Translations under genes and position numbers: made by a program | Notes under the pieces: generated by a model | What the model was told of the DNA's origin: nothing | Seen by the model: only the letters and a program-made list of their open reading frames with translations | The model's database searches: none | Part shown: positions 8,705 through 17,600 of the stretch, in pieces | Position numbering within the stretch: position 1 is the first letter of the stretch | Layout of the letters: every line of letters begins with the position of its first letter | Source of the DNA: a virus | DNA: 64,000 bases | Virus record (IMG/VR): IMGVR_UViG_3300036772_000211 | Coordinates: 1 to 64,000 of that record | Strand: one strand, 5' to 3'

Positions 8705-9706
8705 ATGATGAAGTGGCTCGCCTGGCCGGTGGGGGTGGTGGCTGCGCTGGTCGTGGTGACGGCATACGCGCAGGGCAACCCCATCGTGACCGCGCCACCG
8801 AGCAGCAGCAGCACCTCGACGCACATAGACGTGACTGTCCAGGCACCCCCAGAAGATCCGAAAGCAATCGCGGAGGCAGCGACGCAGTCGTCAGACGCGG
8901 TGATCGTGAATGTGCTCGCGCCGATTCCGGTGGGCTTCGTCAAGGGAGCTATCGGCAGCTTCCCGAACGTGTGGACGCAGACGCCGCCGAACCTTACTTA
9001 CGCCAACGGCGATCTGTCGCGGCTGGCGGGGGTAGTGCGGGATGGATCGCTGGCGCTGAGCGGCCTGGCGGTCTTCGCGCTCGGTATGAAGCTGGCGTTC
9101 ACGCGCACGGCGCCGACGGGGCGACTGCTCTTCGGCGTGGTGATGTGTCTGGGCAACCTTGTCTGGTGGAAGGTCGGCATTGACCTGAACAACGCGATCA
9201 ACCAGCAGATCAGCGCGCCGACGTTAGCCAGCCTGCTCAACCCCGGCATGACGCTCCCGAAGGTCGCGGATGGGACCATCCCCACGCCAGACATCGTCGC
9301 CAGCGCTGTGCTGGCCGCGGTCTTCGCGGTTGTCGGATTCCTGACGATGTTCAGTCTGCTTGCGCGGCTGGCGCTGATCGACATCCTGATCGTCGTCGGA
9401 CCGCTCGCGCTGATCTGTTTCGCATCAGAAGAGTCGGCCAGCTGGGGCACGATGTACGCGCGCACGGCAGTGGGGCTGACGTTCAGCCAGGTGCTGATCA
9501 CGGTCGCGTTCCTCGTGGCGAAAGTACTGGGCGTCCTGGGCACCTCCGGCGTGCTCGGGGCGATCGTGGGCATCGCGGTGCTGCTGACCATTCGCGGCCT
9601 GCCGAGCCTGATGGCATCCGGTCGTATGACGGCTGGGCCAAGCAACAGCGCGGCGTTCGGCGCCATCCTGGCGTTCGGTCGCCGCGCACTGGGGCTACTG
9701 ATCTGA
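8705..9706 (+). CDS. VirB6/TrbL-like polytopic membrane protein, 333 aa
   Basis: Signal-peptide-like N terminus (residues 1-24, ending AYA-QG), an extracytoplasmic stretch to ~95, then five or six transmembrane segments (about 108-126, 134-152, 195-238 as a double segment, 258-282, 286-306). VirB6/TrbL proteins form the inner-membrane channel of type IV secretion systems and have this build. ATG 8705 is chosen (8708 also possible). Its stop overlaps the next start (ATG at 9706). First gene of a seven-to-nine-gene cassette ending at 14624. Assignment rests on topology and neighbours. Confidence 0.55.
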   Translation: MMKWLAWPVGVVAALVVVTAYAQGNPIVTAPPSSSSTSTHIDVTVQAPPEDPKAIAEAATQSSDAVIVNVLAPIPVGFVKGAIGSFPNVWTQTPPNLTYANGDLSRLAGVVRDGSLALSGLAVFALGMKLAFTRTAPTGRLLFGVVMCLGNLVWWKVGIDLNNAINQQISAPTLASLLNPGMTLPKVADGTIPTPDIVASAVLAAVFAVVGFLTMFSLLARLALIDILIVVGPLALICFASEESASWGTMYARTAVGLTFSQVLITVAFLVAKVLGVLGTSGVLGAIVGIAVLLTIRGLPSLMASGRMTAGPSNSAAFGAILAFGRRALGLLI

Positions 9707-10314
9707 TGGGCTGGATTGCAGGCGCCGCGGGCGCGTTCTTTGGGATCTTCCTGATGTTCTGGGTCGGCTTCACCACCCAGCCGTGGTCGCCGTGGTGGAT
9801 CTCCGGCGGCAGCCAGGACCAGACGGTAGCCGGCGGCGGCGACATCAGCCTGCCAAGCTTCAGCGTCCCATCCGGTGGCGCTCTGCCGCCTATCTCGGAC
9901 GCGCCCGCTCCACCTGTCACAGCTGGTCATGTCAGCGACGTGCAGCGCTTCCAGCTGATCGAGGCAGCTGGAGCTTCGCCACAGGTCGCGATCGTCATGA
10001 CGGCGCTGAGCATCGCCGAGGATGGCTCGGGCGACCCGTCCATCGTCGGTCCCCCCAACCGTGACCATTCGGTCGACAACGGACTCTGGCAGGTCAACAG
10101 CGGGCACATCGGGCAGTGCGGCATCACCAGCCAGCAGTGGCTCTTCGACCCGATGAACAACGCGCGGGCTGCCATGTGCATCCTGGGGCCTGGGCTGAAC
10201 TACTGCGCCTGGTCGACGTTCGAGGCTAGCTGCGGTGCGGGTCATACGGGCGCGTACCGCGCGTTCATCGCGGGCGCGACGTTCATCGCGCAGGGGCAAA
10301 CATGGCAGCACTGA
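9706..10314 (+). CDS. Membrane-anchored lytic transglycosylase/lysozyme-like protein (VirB1-like), 202 aa
   Basis: N-terminal membrane anchor (residues ~4-22), a Gly/Pro-rich linker, then a lysozyme-like domain from ~85. The sequence ALSIAEDGSGDPSIVG supplies the expected catalytic Glu, and NGLWQVNSGHIG (about 125-137) is the goose-type/SLT signature. Three or more Cys may form disulfides outside the cell. In conjugation systems such an enzyme locally opens the wall for the channel. It is separate from the endolysin at 6930, supporting a role in channel assembly rather than lysis. Confidence 0.65.
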   Translation: MGWIAGAAGAFFGIFLMFWVGFTTQPWSPWWISGGSQDQTVAGGGDISLPSFSVPSGGALPPISDAPAPPVTAGHVSDVQRFQLIEAAGASPQVAIVMTALSIAEDGSGDPSIVGPPNRDHSVDNGLWQVNSGHIGQCGITSQQWLFDPMNNARAAMCILGPGLNYCAWSTFEASCGAGHTGAYRAFIAGATFIAQGQTWQH

Positions 10315-10571
10315 TCGCGCTTCTGATGGTGGCTCAGCAGCTGCTGAGCGTTCCTGGGTTCCTCACCGAGATCGTGCCAGGCGACCTCGATACGACAGTG
10401 CTGCAGGTCGACCAGACCAGCTACGAGATCGCGTTCGGACCAGGGTGCGAGGACTTCCAGCCCGGAATGGACGTGCTGGTGGAGGCAGGAAGCGGCGGCG
10501 TGGCCACGCTTTACGACGACAGCGGAAGCGGGCAGTGCAACGTGCTGATCGGAGCACCGGTCGGCGAATGA
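10302..10571 (+). CDS. Small exported protein of secretion-like cassette, 89 aa
   Basis: Starts at ATG 10302, overlapping the previous gene by 13 bp. Hydrophobic signal-like N terminus (residues 1-18) followed by a beta-rich acidic domain with two Cys (FGPGCEDF and GQCNV) that could pair outside the cell. No family recognised; context suggests a surface component of the channel. Confidence 0.5.
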   Translation: MAALIALLMVAQQLLSVPGFLTEIVPGDLDTTVLQVDQTSYEIAFGPGCEDFQPGMDVLVEAGSGGVATLYDDSGSGQCNVLIGAPVGE

Positions 10572-10672
10572 ACTGGAGGGTGCTCAGGGGTTGGGTGGTG
10601 GTGGTGGTCATCGTATCCATTGACGTGCTGGGGTGCGCATTCATCGCACAGCACATCATTTCGGGAGGTTAG
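10568..10672 (+). CDS. Single-span membrane peptide, 34 aa
   Basis: ATG overlaps the previous stop (ATGA). One transmembrane segment (GWVVVVVIVSIDVLGCAFIA). The following gene has a GGAGG site inside the end of this one. Too short for family recognition; supported by coupling and hydrophobicity. Confidence 0.45.
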   Translation: MNWRVLRGWVVVVVIVSIDVLGCAFIAQHIISGG

Positions 10673-10677
10673 CGTTC

Positions 10678-10887
10678 ATGTTCGGTCCTATCGTCAACAT
10701 CCTGAATCAGATCCTGACGTCGGCTCAGCCAATCATCGCGCCACTGATCGGCCTGGCGCTGCTGATGTACGGCGCCATCCTGGCGGCTGGCAACCACGCC
10801 AAGGCGCGCGAGGGCATCATCTGCGCCATCATCGGCGGTGCCATCATGCTCGGCTCACAGCAGATCGCTGCGGCGATCCATCCGTAG
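10678..10887 (+). CDS. VirB2/TrbC-like pilin candidate, 69 aa
   Basis: ATG 10678 sits 5-6 bp after GGGAGG. Two hydrophobic helices (residues ~18-35 and 44-64) are joined by a short basic loop (NHAKAREG), and the second carries IIGGAIMLG. This two-helix hairpin with a small polar loop is typical of VirB2/TrbC pilins. The gene lies just before VirB3-like and VirB4-like genes, the classic order. It is shorter than most pilins and lacks an obvious signal peptide. Confidence 0.5.
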   Translation: MFGPIVNILNQILTSAQPIIAPLIGLALLMYGAILAAGNHAKAREGIICAIIGGAIMLGSQQIAAAIHP

Positions 10888-10888
10888 T

Positions 10889-11479
10889 GTGCGAGACGAT
10901 GAGCAGCCAGCCGTCTACATCGTTCCGACCGAACTCGGCCGCTCGGATGCATTCAACGACCTGGCTTTCCTGGCAGTATCGTTTCTGGTCATCTGGTGGC
11001 TGTTCCAGCGTGGGCTGCCATTGTGGACAGGCGCCGTGGTGCTGCCCTTCGTGGCGATTGAGACGCTCACTTCTGAAGCTGCCGAGTCTGTCGCGTGGGT
11101 CGGCGATTTTGCGCAGGTACTGCGGATGGTCTTCGGCCACAGGCGGGCGCACGAATGGGCTTTAGCTTTCGGCCATCACGTGCAAAGCGTGACGTGGCGC
11201 CGGTGGAACCATCGTGCCAGGGCACGCTGGAGATCACTCCTACGTCGAACGCTCCGATGGGTTCGGCGGCAGAACGCGAGGACGCGGCGGATGCTTTCGC
11301 GCGCGTGCTCATGGGCCTCAGCTACCCGCTCCAGATTGTCAGCCAGGCTCGCGAGATCCAGAACCCGCCGGAGTGGCGCAAGCCACCCCGTCTCCGTCGA
11401 CGCTGGCTGGCTGTCTTACGCGGCAAAGATGCGGCGGAACGGGACTGGCGACTCCGAACACTCGAAGAGTCGCTCATAG
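10889..11479 (+). CDS. VirB3-like membrane protein candidate with long overlapping C-terminal frame
   Basis: GTG start one base after the pilin stop. Residues ~10-75 match the VirB3 layout: a short polar start (YIVPTELGRSDAFN), a hydrophobic segment (AFLAVSFLVIWWLF), then a second one. From ~95 on, the frame overlaps the VirB4-like gene by 325 bp and becomes Arg/Ser-rich, as shadow frames do. Either the tail is really translated or the functional product is the first third. VirB3 normally sits immediately before VirB4, as here. Confidence 0.4.
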   Translation: MRDDEQPAVYIVPTELGRSDAFNDLAFLAVSFLVIWWLFQRGLPLWTGAVVLPFVAIETLTSEAAESVAWVGDFAQVLRMVFGHRRAHEWALAFGHHVQSVTWRRWNHRARARWRSLLRRTLRWVRRQNARTRRMLSRACSWASATRSRLSARLARSRTRRSGASHPVSVDAGWLSYAAKMRRNGTGDSEHSKSRS

Positions 11480-12930
11480 GAGTAGGGCTGCATGCCAGAG
11501 TGGCTGATCCAGGCGACGTCAGTGGACATGCGAGGCGTGTTCATTCTTCTTTTGCTTTCGTGGACGGTGACCCTAACCCTTATCACGGTACGCTGGTGCT
11601 CCGACGATGGCCGCGAGAAGTCTCAGTCGGATGGCTCGGCAACGCTACCGCGGGGGAACTCCCCATCGACTGGGCGATGCATGTCCGCCCAGAGGACGCG
11701 AAGGCGGTAGCGCGCTACCTGAAGCGCCAGCAGTCCTGGCAGAGCGACCAGTACAGCCTCAAGCCTGACGCGCACAACGCGCTCGGGCGCCGCGACGCCC
11801 AGGAGACACAGCGCAAGCTGATCGCGGGCACTGATCGTCCGGTGAAGGTTGCTGTCGCGTTCACGGTGGCAGCCCCGTCCGAAGCAGAGTTGAAGGTGCG
11901 GATGGAAACAGCGCGGCACCAGATCGGCCTCACGCTGGGTGACGCTCGCGCGGCACGCTGGGAGATGGCCCGTGGCTACCAGGCGACGTCACCCGAAGGG
12001 GTCTGCGACCTGCTGGGCGCGTGGCGACGGCTGGACTGCACGTCGGTAGCTTCGGCGTGGCCATTCATGCCGGCCACGGTGTGGCACGAGCACGGCGCAC
12101 CGCTGGGCACCACCCACAAGGGTGCGATGGAAGTGCGGCTCGATCCATTCGATGAGTCGCTGGAGAGCTTCGGTGGTCTGATCCTGGCCAAGGTCGGCGC
12201 GGGCAAGAGCTACCTGCTCAAGCTGCTGACACTGCGGTTGCCAGATGTCGAGATGCTCATTGTCGAACAGCGCAACCCACCTGAATACCGCGGGATGCGA
12301 GCGACGACGATCAACCTGGCCGACCACGAGTACCACGAGCGAGCCGCGAAGCTGCGCGAGTTCGTAGAGAACATCTGGGAGACAGCCAAGCGCGACCCGC
12401 GCCCGCGACTGCTGGTGCTGGACGAGTTATGGAGCTTGCTGCTGGATGGCAACATGGCGCGCCTCGTAGAAGAGATCGCGCGCATCGGCAGGCACCACTA
12501 CCTGAGCATGTGGATTGCGACGCAGCAGGTACAGGAAATGCTGGGCAGCCAGGAGCGCCCGTGTCGTGAGGGCCGCGCGGTGCTCGACAATGCCGCCATC
12601 CGCATCTTCCTGAAGCAGCACGACCGCGACCTGGCGAGTATCGCCGATGCGGTTGGCCTGTCGAAGACCGCGCGGCGGTACGTTCGTTCGGCAGCCCGCG
12701 GGCAAGCGCTCCTGAGCGTGAATGACTTACTCGTCCCGGTTGACATTCAAGCAACAATGCGGGAGCATCAATTAATCTCAACCGACCCCCGTGAACGCCA
12801 TGCTGCTGCTACGAATCCCCTGGCTGATCCTGAAGGTGACCTTCCTGATTCTCTGGAAGGTGCTGGTGGTCCTTGGGTTCCTCGTGGTCGCACTGGTGAT
12901 CCTGTTGGACTCGGGGCGTCCGCAGGTTGA
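11155..12930 (+). CDS. VirB4/TraC-like secretion ATPase, 591 aa
   Basis: ATG 11155 is chosen. The N-terminal half has the VirB4 order (DAFARVLMGLSYPLQIV, then a long alpha/beta region). Walker A is AKVGAGKS near 344-351; Walker B is RLLVLDELWSLL near 417-428; the conserved RxGRHxxLSxWxATQQ block follows. VirB4 ATPases energise channel and pilus assembly in every type IV secretion system. It is shorter than the usual ~800 residues, mainly in the N-terminal half. The last ~45 residues are unusual and overlap a small membrane ORF in another frame. The stop overlaps the next start (TTGA). Confidence 0.85.
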   Translation: MGFSFRPSRAKRDVAPVEPSCQGTLEITPTSNAPMGSAAEREDAADAFARVLMGLSYPLQIVSQAREIQNPPEWRKPPRLRRRWLAVLRGKDAAERDWRLRTLEESLIGVGLHARVADPGDVSGHARRVHSSFAFVDGDPNPYHGTLVLRRWPREVSVGWLGNATAGELPIDWAMHVRPEDAKAVARYLKRQQSWQSDQYSLKPDAHNALGRRDAQETQRKLIAGTDRPVKVAVAFTVAAPSEAELKVRMETARHQIGLTLGDARAARWEMARGYQATSPEGVCDLLGAWRRLDCTSVASAWPFMPATVWHEHGAPLGTTHKGAMEVRLDPFDESLESFGGLILAKVGAGKSYLLKLLTLRLPDVEMLIVEQRNPPEYRGMRATTINLADHEYHERAAKLREFVENIWETAKRDPRPRLLVLDELWSLLLDGNMARLVEEIARIGRHHYLSMWIATQQVQEMLGSQERPCREGRAVLDNAAIRIFLKQHDRDLASIADAVGLSKTARRYVRSAARGQALLSVNDLLVPVDIQATMREHQLISTDPRERHAAATNPLADPEGDLPDSLEGAGGPWVPRGRTGDPVGLGASAG

Positions 12931-12940
12931 CCTACGTTGA
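12800..12940 (+). CDS. Overprinted single-span hydrophobic ORF, 46 aa
   Basis: An ATG-initiated frame lies across the end of the VirB4-like gene and the start of the VirD4-like gene. It encodes an almost continuous hydrophobic helix (WLILKVTFLILWKVLVVLGF) with a short polar tail. In the same bases the VirB4-like frame encodes a low-information Pro/Gly-rich tail, so selection may act on the hydrophobic frame. It could be a small membrane subunit, or chance. Confidence 0.35.
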   Translation: MLLLRIPWLILKVTFLILWKVLVVLGFLVVALVILLDSGRPQVDLR

Positions 12941-14624
12941 GCCGACACGCGCTCTGCTAGCTGGCGCGTGGGCTGAGCCTGCGACTCGACTCCCACTGGT
13001 TCTCCTGGCCATAGGAGTCTTCTTGTTGCTCTTCTGGCGACCTGGCCAGCAAGGCGCCCAGCAGCGCTCGAAGCTGCAGACAGAAGAGCGAGACGTCAGG
13101 CGTCCGACGAACACCGTGTGGTGGAAGCGCTGGTGGTGGAAGCTGCGCCCGCCTGTGGACACGATGGCTGTCGACGGTCTGGTGATCGAGCGCACCGGGC
13201 GCCGCTCGCACTGCCTGTGGCTGGGACCGACCGGCGCAGGCAAGAGCCAGAGCGTAGCCACGGTACGGGTGAATCACCAGCGGCCCATGCTCATCGTCAC
13301 GCCAGACCTGAGCGACCCCTTCATTCCGCTCGCGGACTTCCACTGGACAGCTGGCGGCAAGCGATCGGTGGACTTCCTGATCGGCACGCCCGAGCAGGTA
13401 GCCGAGCGGCTGACTGAGGTCTTCCGCAGCGGTGGCAATGGCGTGTGGAAGATGACCGCCAGGCGCGCGGTCACGGCCATCATCTACGTGCTCGATTCGA
13501 TGCGCGAGCCGCGGACGCTGCAGGCGATCGGCGAGATGCTGGCCGACGAGGTGAAGGATGACCGCGAGCTACGCACGGCGTGTGCTGGCTGGGTGGAGCG
13601 GTTCCTGTCGACGGCGCAGCAGTTCGGGGAGAGCATCGGCGCCGGTGGCGTGGACGTCGCCGAGCTTCTGCTGCAAGGCAAGACGGTGCTGCTGGACAAC
13701 GATGCCTTCGCTCACCCCGGCCTGGTGGGCGACGTGGTCGCGTTCGGGCTGGCTGAGGCCAAGCGCTGTGCTGACCGCGTGCCTGGCGGCTTCCGCCTGA
13801 TTTTCGAGGAGGCTGGCCAGCTTGGCGATCGCATCGACCTGGCCGATCCCTTCTTCCGCGCGGGTCGACGGCGGCGCATCGCTGTAGATGCCCTCACACA
13901 GGCAGAAAGCGACCTCAATGACGCGATTAGCCAGAATGCGGCCACAAGGGTGTATTTCAGCCAGGAGCTTCAGAACCTCCAGAAAGCGGCCGCAAATCGC
14001 CTGTCTATGGACTGGCACGATCTGGACCCCGCGGTGATGCAGGACTTCACAGCGTGGATCACCAGTGGCAAGATCCGCCGCCTTGTTCACTTCCCGAAGC
14101 CCAGGAATGCACGTCCACCTGTGACGGTGGGCATCTCCTACGAAGCTACGGATGGACGTTCACAGGTGGACGTGCGTCTGGTGGTGACCGAACAGAAGCG
14201 CTGGAAGGGCACAGGCGAAGCGGTTGACGTCGAATGGAACGGACCAAGAATGCTGCCGCCTCCGCAGGTACGGTTTCAGAAGCTCGTGGACGGGGCCTAT
14301 CGGGATGGGGCGTGCTTACGGTGGAAGGCTCATCTGCGGCATGACAAGGATGGCTATGGCGAGGTGTGGATCGACGGGGAAGGTCGGTACATGAAGGTGC
14401 ATCGTCTGGCCTACGAGCTTGCGTATGGAGCGATCCCGCGGAACCCTGACGGAACGACCATGACGGTTGACCATCTGAGCGGGGTGTGCCAGCACAAGGA
14501 TTGCTTCGAGCTAACGCACCTCGAACTGGTGACACGTGCAAAGAACAGCAGTAGACGGCAGGCCGCTGCGAAGGCTCGGCCGAAGGCTGGGGGGTCTGGG
14601 GGGAGACACGCCGGGATTGGCTGA
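12927..14624 (+). CDS. VirD4/TraG-like coupling ATPase fused to C-terminal HNH endonuclease, 565 aa
   Basis: TTG start coupled to the previous stop. A membrane segment (residues ~20-38) is followed by an ATPase: Walker A GPTGAGKS near 100-107, Walker B-like LIFEEAGQL near 290-298, and a late ATRVYFSQ block. This build matches coupling proteins that bring DNA or protein to the channel. From ~450 the protein switches to an HNH domain: MKVHRLAYELAYG, then TVDHL-x-GVCQHKDCFELTHLELVT, with the HNH His/Asn-type and Cys positions recognisable. The frame is continuous; a basic tail follows. An HNH fusion on a coupling ATPase is unusual. Confidence 0.75.
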   Translation: MTYVEPTRALLAGAWAEPATRLPLVLLAIGVFLLLFWRPGQQGAQQRSKLQTEERDVRRPTNTVWWKRWWWKLRPPVDTMAVDGLVIERTGRRSHCLWLGPTGAGKSQSVATVRVNHQRPMLIVTPDLSDPFIPLADFHWTAGGKRSVDFLIGTPEQVAERLTEVFRSGGNGVWKMTARRAVTAIIYVLDSMREPRTLQAIGEMLADEVKDDRELRTACAGWVERFLSTAQQFGESIGAGGVDVAELLLQGKTVLLDNDAFAHPGLVGDVVAFGLAEAKRCADRVPGGFRLIFEEAGQLGDRIDLADPFFRAGRRRRIAVDALTQAESDLNDAISQNAATRVYFSQELQNLQKAAANRLSMDWHDLDPAVMQDFTAWITSGKIRRLVHFPKPRNARPPVTVGISYEATDGRSQVDVRLVVTEQKRWKGTGEAVDVEWNGPRMLPPPQVRFQKLVDGAYRDGACLRWKAHLRHDKDGYGEVWIDGEGRYMKVHRLAYELAYGAIPRNPDGTTMTVDHLSGVCQHKDCFELTHLELVTRAKNSSRRQAAAKARPKAGGSGGRHAGIG

Positions 14625-14640
14625 GGCCAGCCGCCGCGGG

Positions 14641-17600
14641 CTAGTTGTCGTACGCCTCGGCCCAGTCGTAGTCGACGGTGCAGGTTCCTGCGCCAGGCTG
14701 GCTGGGGTTCATGGCCGGTCCCAGCCGACCGCCTGTCACTTGCCAGGGAGTGCCGGTGGTGGTGTCGTTCAGGGTGGTATCGAGCACGCCGGCGACGTAG
14801 ACGCGGTAAACGCTCTTCGCGCCGGAATTGTCCTGCAGCAAGTCGATCTGATACCACGTGCCGACCGCGAAGCTCTGGAAGGTGAGTGACGCCTGCAGGA
14901 ACGTGCCGTCTGCGGCAGACACGCCGATCGTCCAGGCGCCGTTGAAGTCGTAGATCTCAGTACCGTGGCCGCTACCGTCGACCAGCTGGATGATCTGACA
15001 GGCACCGCCGGTGACGTTCCACGCCGACAGGCGGAACACCGTTGAGAACCTGAAGATCTTACTGATGGGTGCCAGACCCGGGGTGTCGATTGCGGCTTGC
15101 GCCCCGCCCAGCGGCGGCACAGACATCTCCGCATAGACGTTGTCTGCGCTGGGGGTGGTGCCGGTCAGGATCGTTTGCGTGCTGCCGGTGTCGATCGTGA
15201 AATGGTTGCCCCACAAGGGGAACGTGACAGCCTCGCCAGCGAAGCCGTCTCCGAACATCGGGTGAGCGACGGTGATGACGAGTGTGGTGCTCACCCCCTG
15301 GAGCTTCGCGGTGATGGTCGCAGCACCGATCGCCAGACAGCTGTAGTTGCCAAGCTGGTCGACGGTGACCTTGGTTGCATCCGAGGTCGACCAGACCGCG
15401 TAGGCATTCAGCCCGAGACGGATGGTGTCGTCGGAGAACAGACCCTGGATCTGCAGCTGTCCCGTTTTGCCGGGGTACGGCCAGGAAACCGGAGCGATGG
15501 TCATGGACACCACCTCGCCAACCAGATCCTGTGGCACGAACTTGCTCATGTCCGTCGGCAACACGCCTGCCGCAGCTGCCGTGTGGCAGATGTACTGCTT
15601 CCCGAAGAAGTCCACCGAATCGCCAGGCGCGTACGTGTTCGTCAGACTGTAGACACCTCGCCAGTTGACGGTGTACGGGCCGGGGCTGATGCCGCCGAGG
15701 GTGGTGGCGTTTGGGTTGAAGGCGACGATCTGTTCCTTCAGTGCCGTTGGATCGCCGCCGGTCGCGGTCACGTTGATGGCCAGATCGCCGAGCGTGTTGG
15801 TGTCGACCGCGGTGGCGTGGAAGATGTACCAGCCGCCGCCGACCTCGCTGACGGTGCCCGCGGGCGCGGCGAAGCTGCCGCCGGCCTTGCTGATCTGCAG
15901 GGTAGGGCTGGCACCCGTCAGCGCACTGATGTGGTCGCTCGAAGACACCATCGCGAACTCAATGCTGGCGGCGACGGATTGCTGCCACTGTCCCATAAGC
16001 TGGATTGCCTTTCGTGGTCGAACAGCGCTGCCGGTGACGGACAGTGTGGCGCTTGCCTTGCCCTGGCCTGTAGCGTTGCCCGAGAGGGCTGGATTGACCA
16101 CGCCGCCCGTAGCCTGGAGGTTGAAGCTGAGCCGCTCGTTGTAGGTGGTGACGTTGATGAACTGGATCTGGGTGTAGTTCGCAGGCGGGTTGGCCTGCAT
16201 GTCGATGGGCTTGATGCCACGCAGCGGCGCGAGGTGGCTGGTGACGTAAGCGTTCTGGTCACTGACGCCAGCTGACACCTCGGCGATCTGCGTCGTCTGG
16301 CCTGAGTTATCGACTTGCTGGCGCGGGTTGAGGATGGCGTACTGGGTGGCGCCGCCGATGACGTAGGGCGGGTTCGGACCCGGGAACGCCTGGCTACCGA
16401 AGCTCGCGCCCAGGAGCAGCTGGTTATTGCCCACCTTGATGCTCACGTTCGGGCACGACTCGCCGAGCCAGTAGTTCGAGATCGTTGACGGGCCACTGAA
16501 GCTGGAGAAGTCGACGTTCACGGCGCCGCCGACGATGCGTCCACCGTCCAGGCTGAATGTGCCATTGCCACCCCCGGCGATCAGGTTGCTGGTGCGACTG
16601 CTGTTCTCGGCGTAGATGTTGGCGCAGGCGATCGTGCCGCCCGAGTAGCAGCGGTAGAACGGGCCGTTGCCATTGCCCGTGGTGCCGAAGATCACGTGGA
16701 CCGTGGACCCGTTTTCGCTGCTGATGCCGTACACGCCGGTGGTGCCGGGCCAGCCGTCCTGCTCATTGAGTGAGACGCTCGAATTGATGACGTCGACCCT
16801 GATCCCGCCCAGGTTGTTGGCCAGGATGCCGCCGACCTGGGCTGCCTGCGAGTTGGCGAAGCCGTCGATGTGGATGACGCCCCCGCCGCCGTTCGGTCCG
16901 CTGGTGCCGAAGCAGTCGGCGATGCTGGCGCCCTGGACCTGCATGTTGCGGAAGATCACCTGTGACGGCAGGTTCAGCATGAACACCGGCCCCGTGCCGC
17001 TGCCGCTCCAGACCAGATTCGTCGCGTACTGTGAGTCGCCCTCGAAGAAGAGCGGGAAGTTCGCGGGAACCTGAATGGTCTGACTGACACCGATCTGGCC
17101 GGCGCCGATGTGGATGACGTCGAATGGTTGGGCGCTGTTGATTGCTGACTGGATCGAGCCGCCACTGGACTGGTTATCCCAGATGGTGCGTGTGACGACC
17201 GGCGGCTCAGCTGGGCGCGCGGGGAAGCCTGGATCGCTCCAGGCGATGCTGAAGGTGTCACTGATGGAGTGCGTCCGGGTGAAGGCGCTCGCGAAGTAAG
17301 GCGAACCGTCGGCGTACGTGTTGTTGATACCAACCTGCTCGCCGCTGGAGTTATCTCCGCTGTACGGGCACTCGGCGATAATTGCCACGGCGCCGCCCGT
17401 GCCATGTGCGCCGACAAGGTTATCGACCATGATGATCGGACCGGCGTTGCTGAGTTGGATGATCTCCGCGGCTTTGCCGCCGATGTTGCAGCCCTGGACG
17501 GTGAAGCTGGCGATGAAGTTACCGATCGCCTGCGCCTCGACGTGACGCCAGGCGCCCGGCGCACTGTAATTCCAGCGGCTGGACATGTTGGCGCCCAGGT

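Noticed and set aside
8705-14624. Cassette is only an FtsK-type packaging or partition ATPase pair
   Set aside because: Two different ATPases of VirB4 and VirD4 type, a wall hydrolase, a pilin-like hairpin and a polytopic protein occur together in the usual order, and terminase is present separately.
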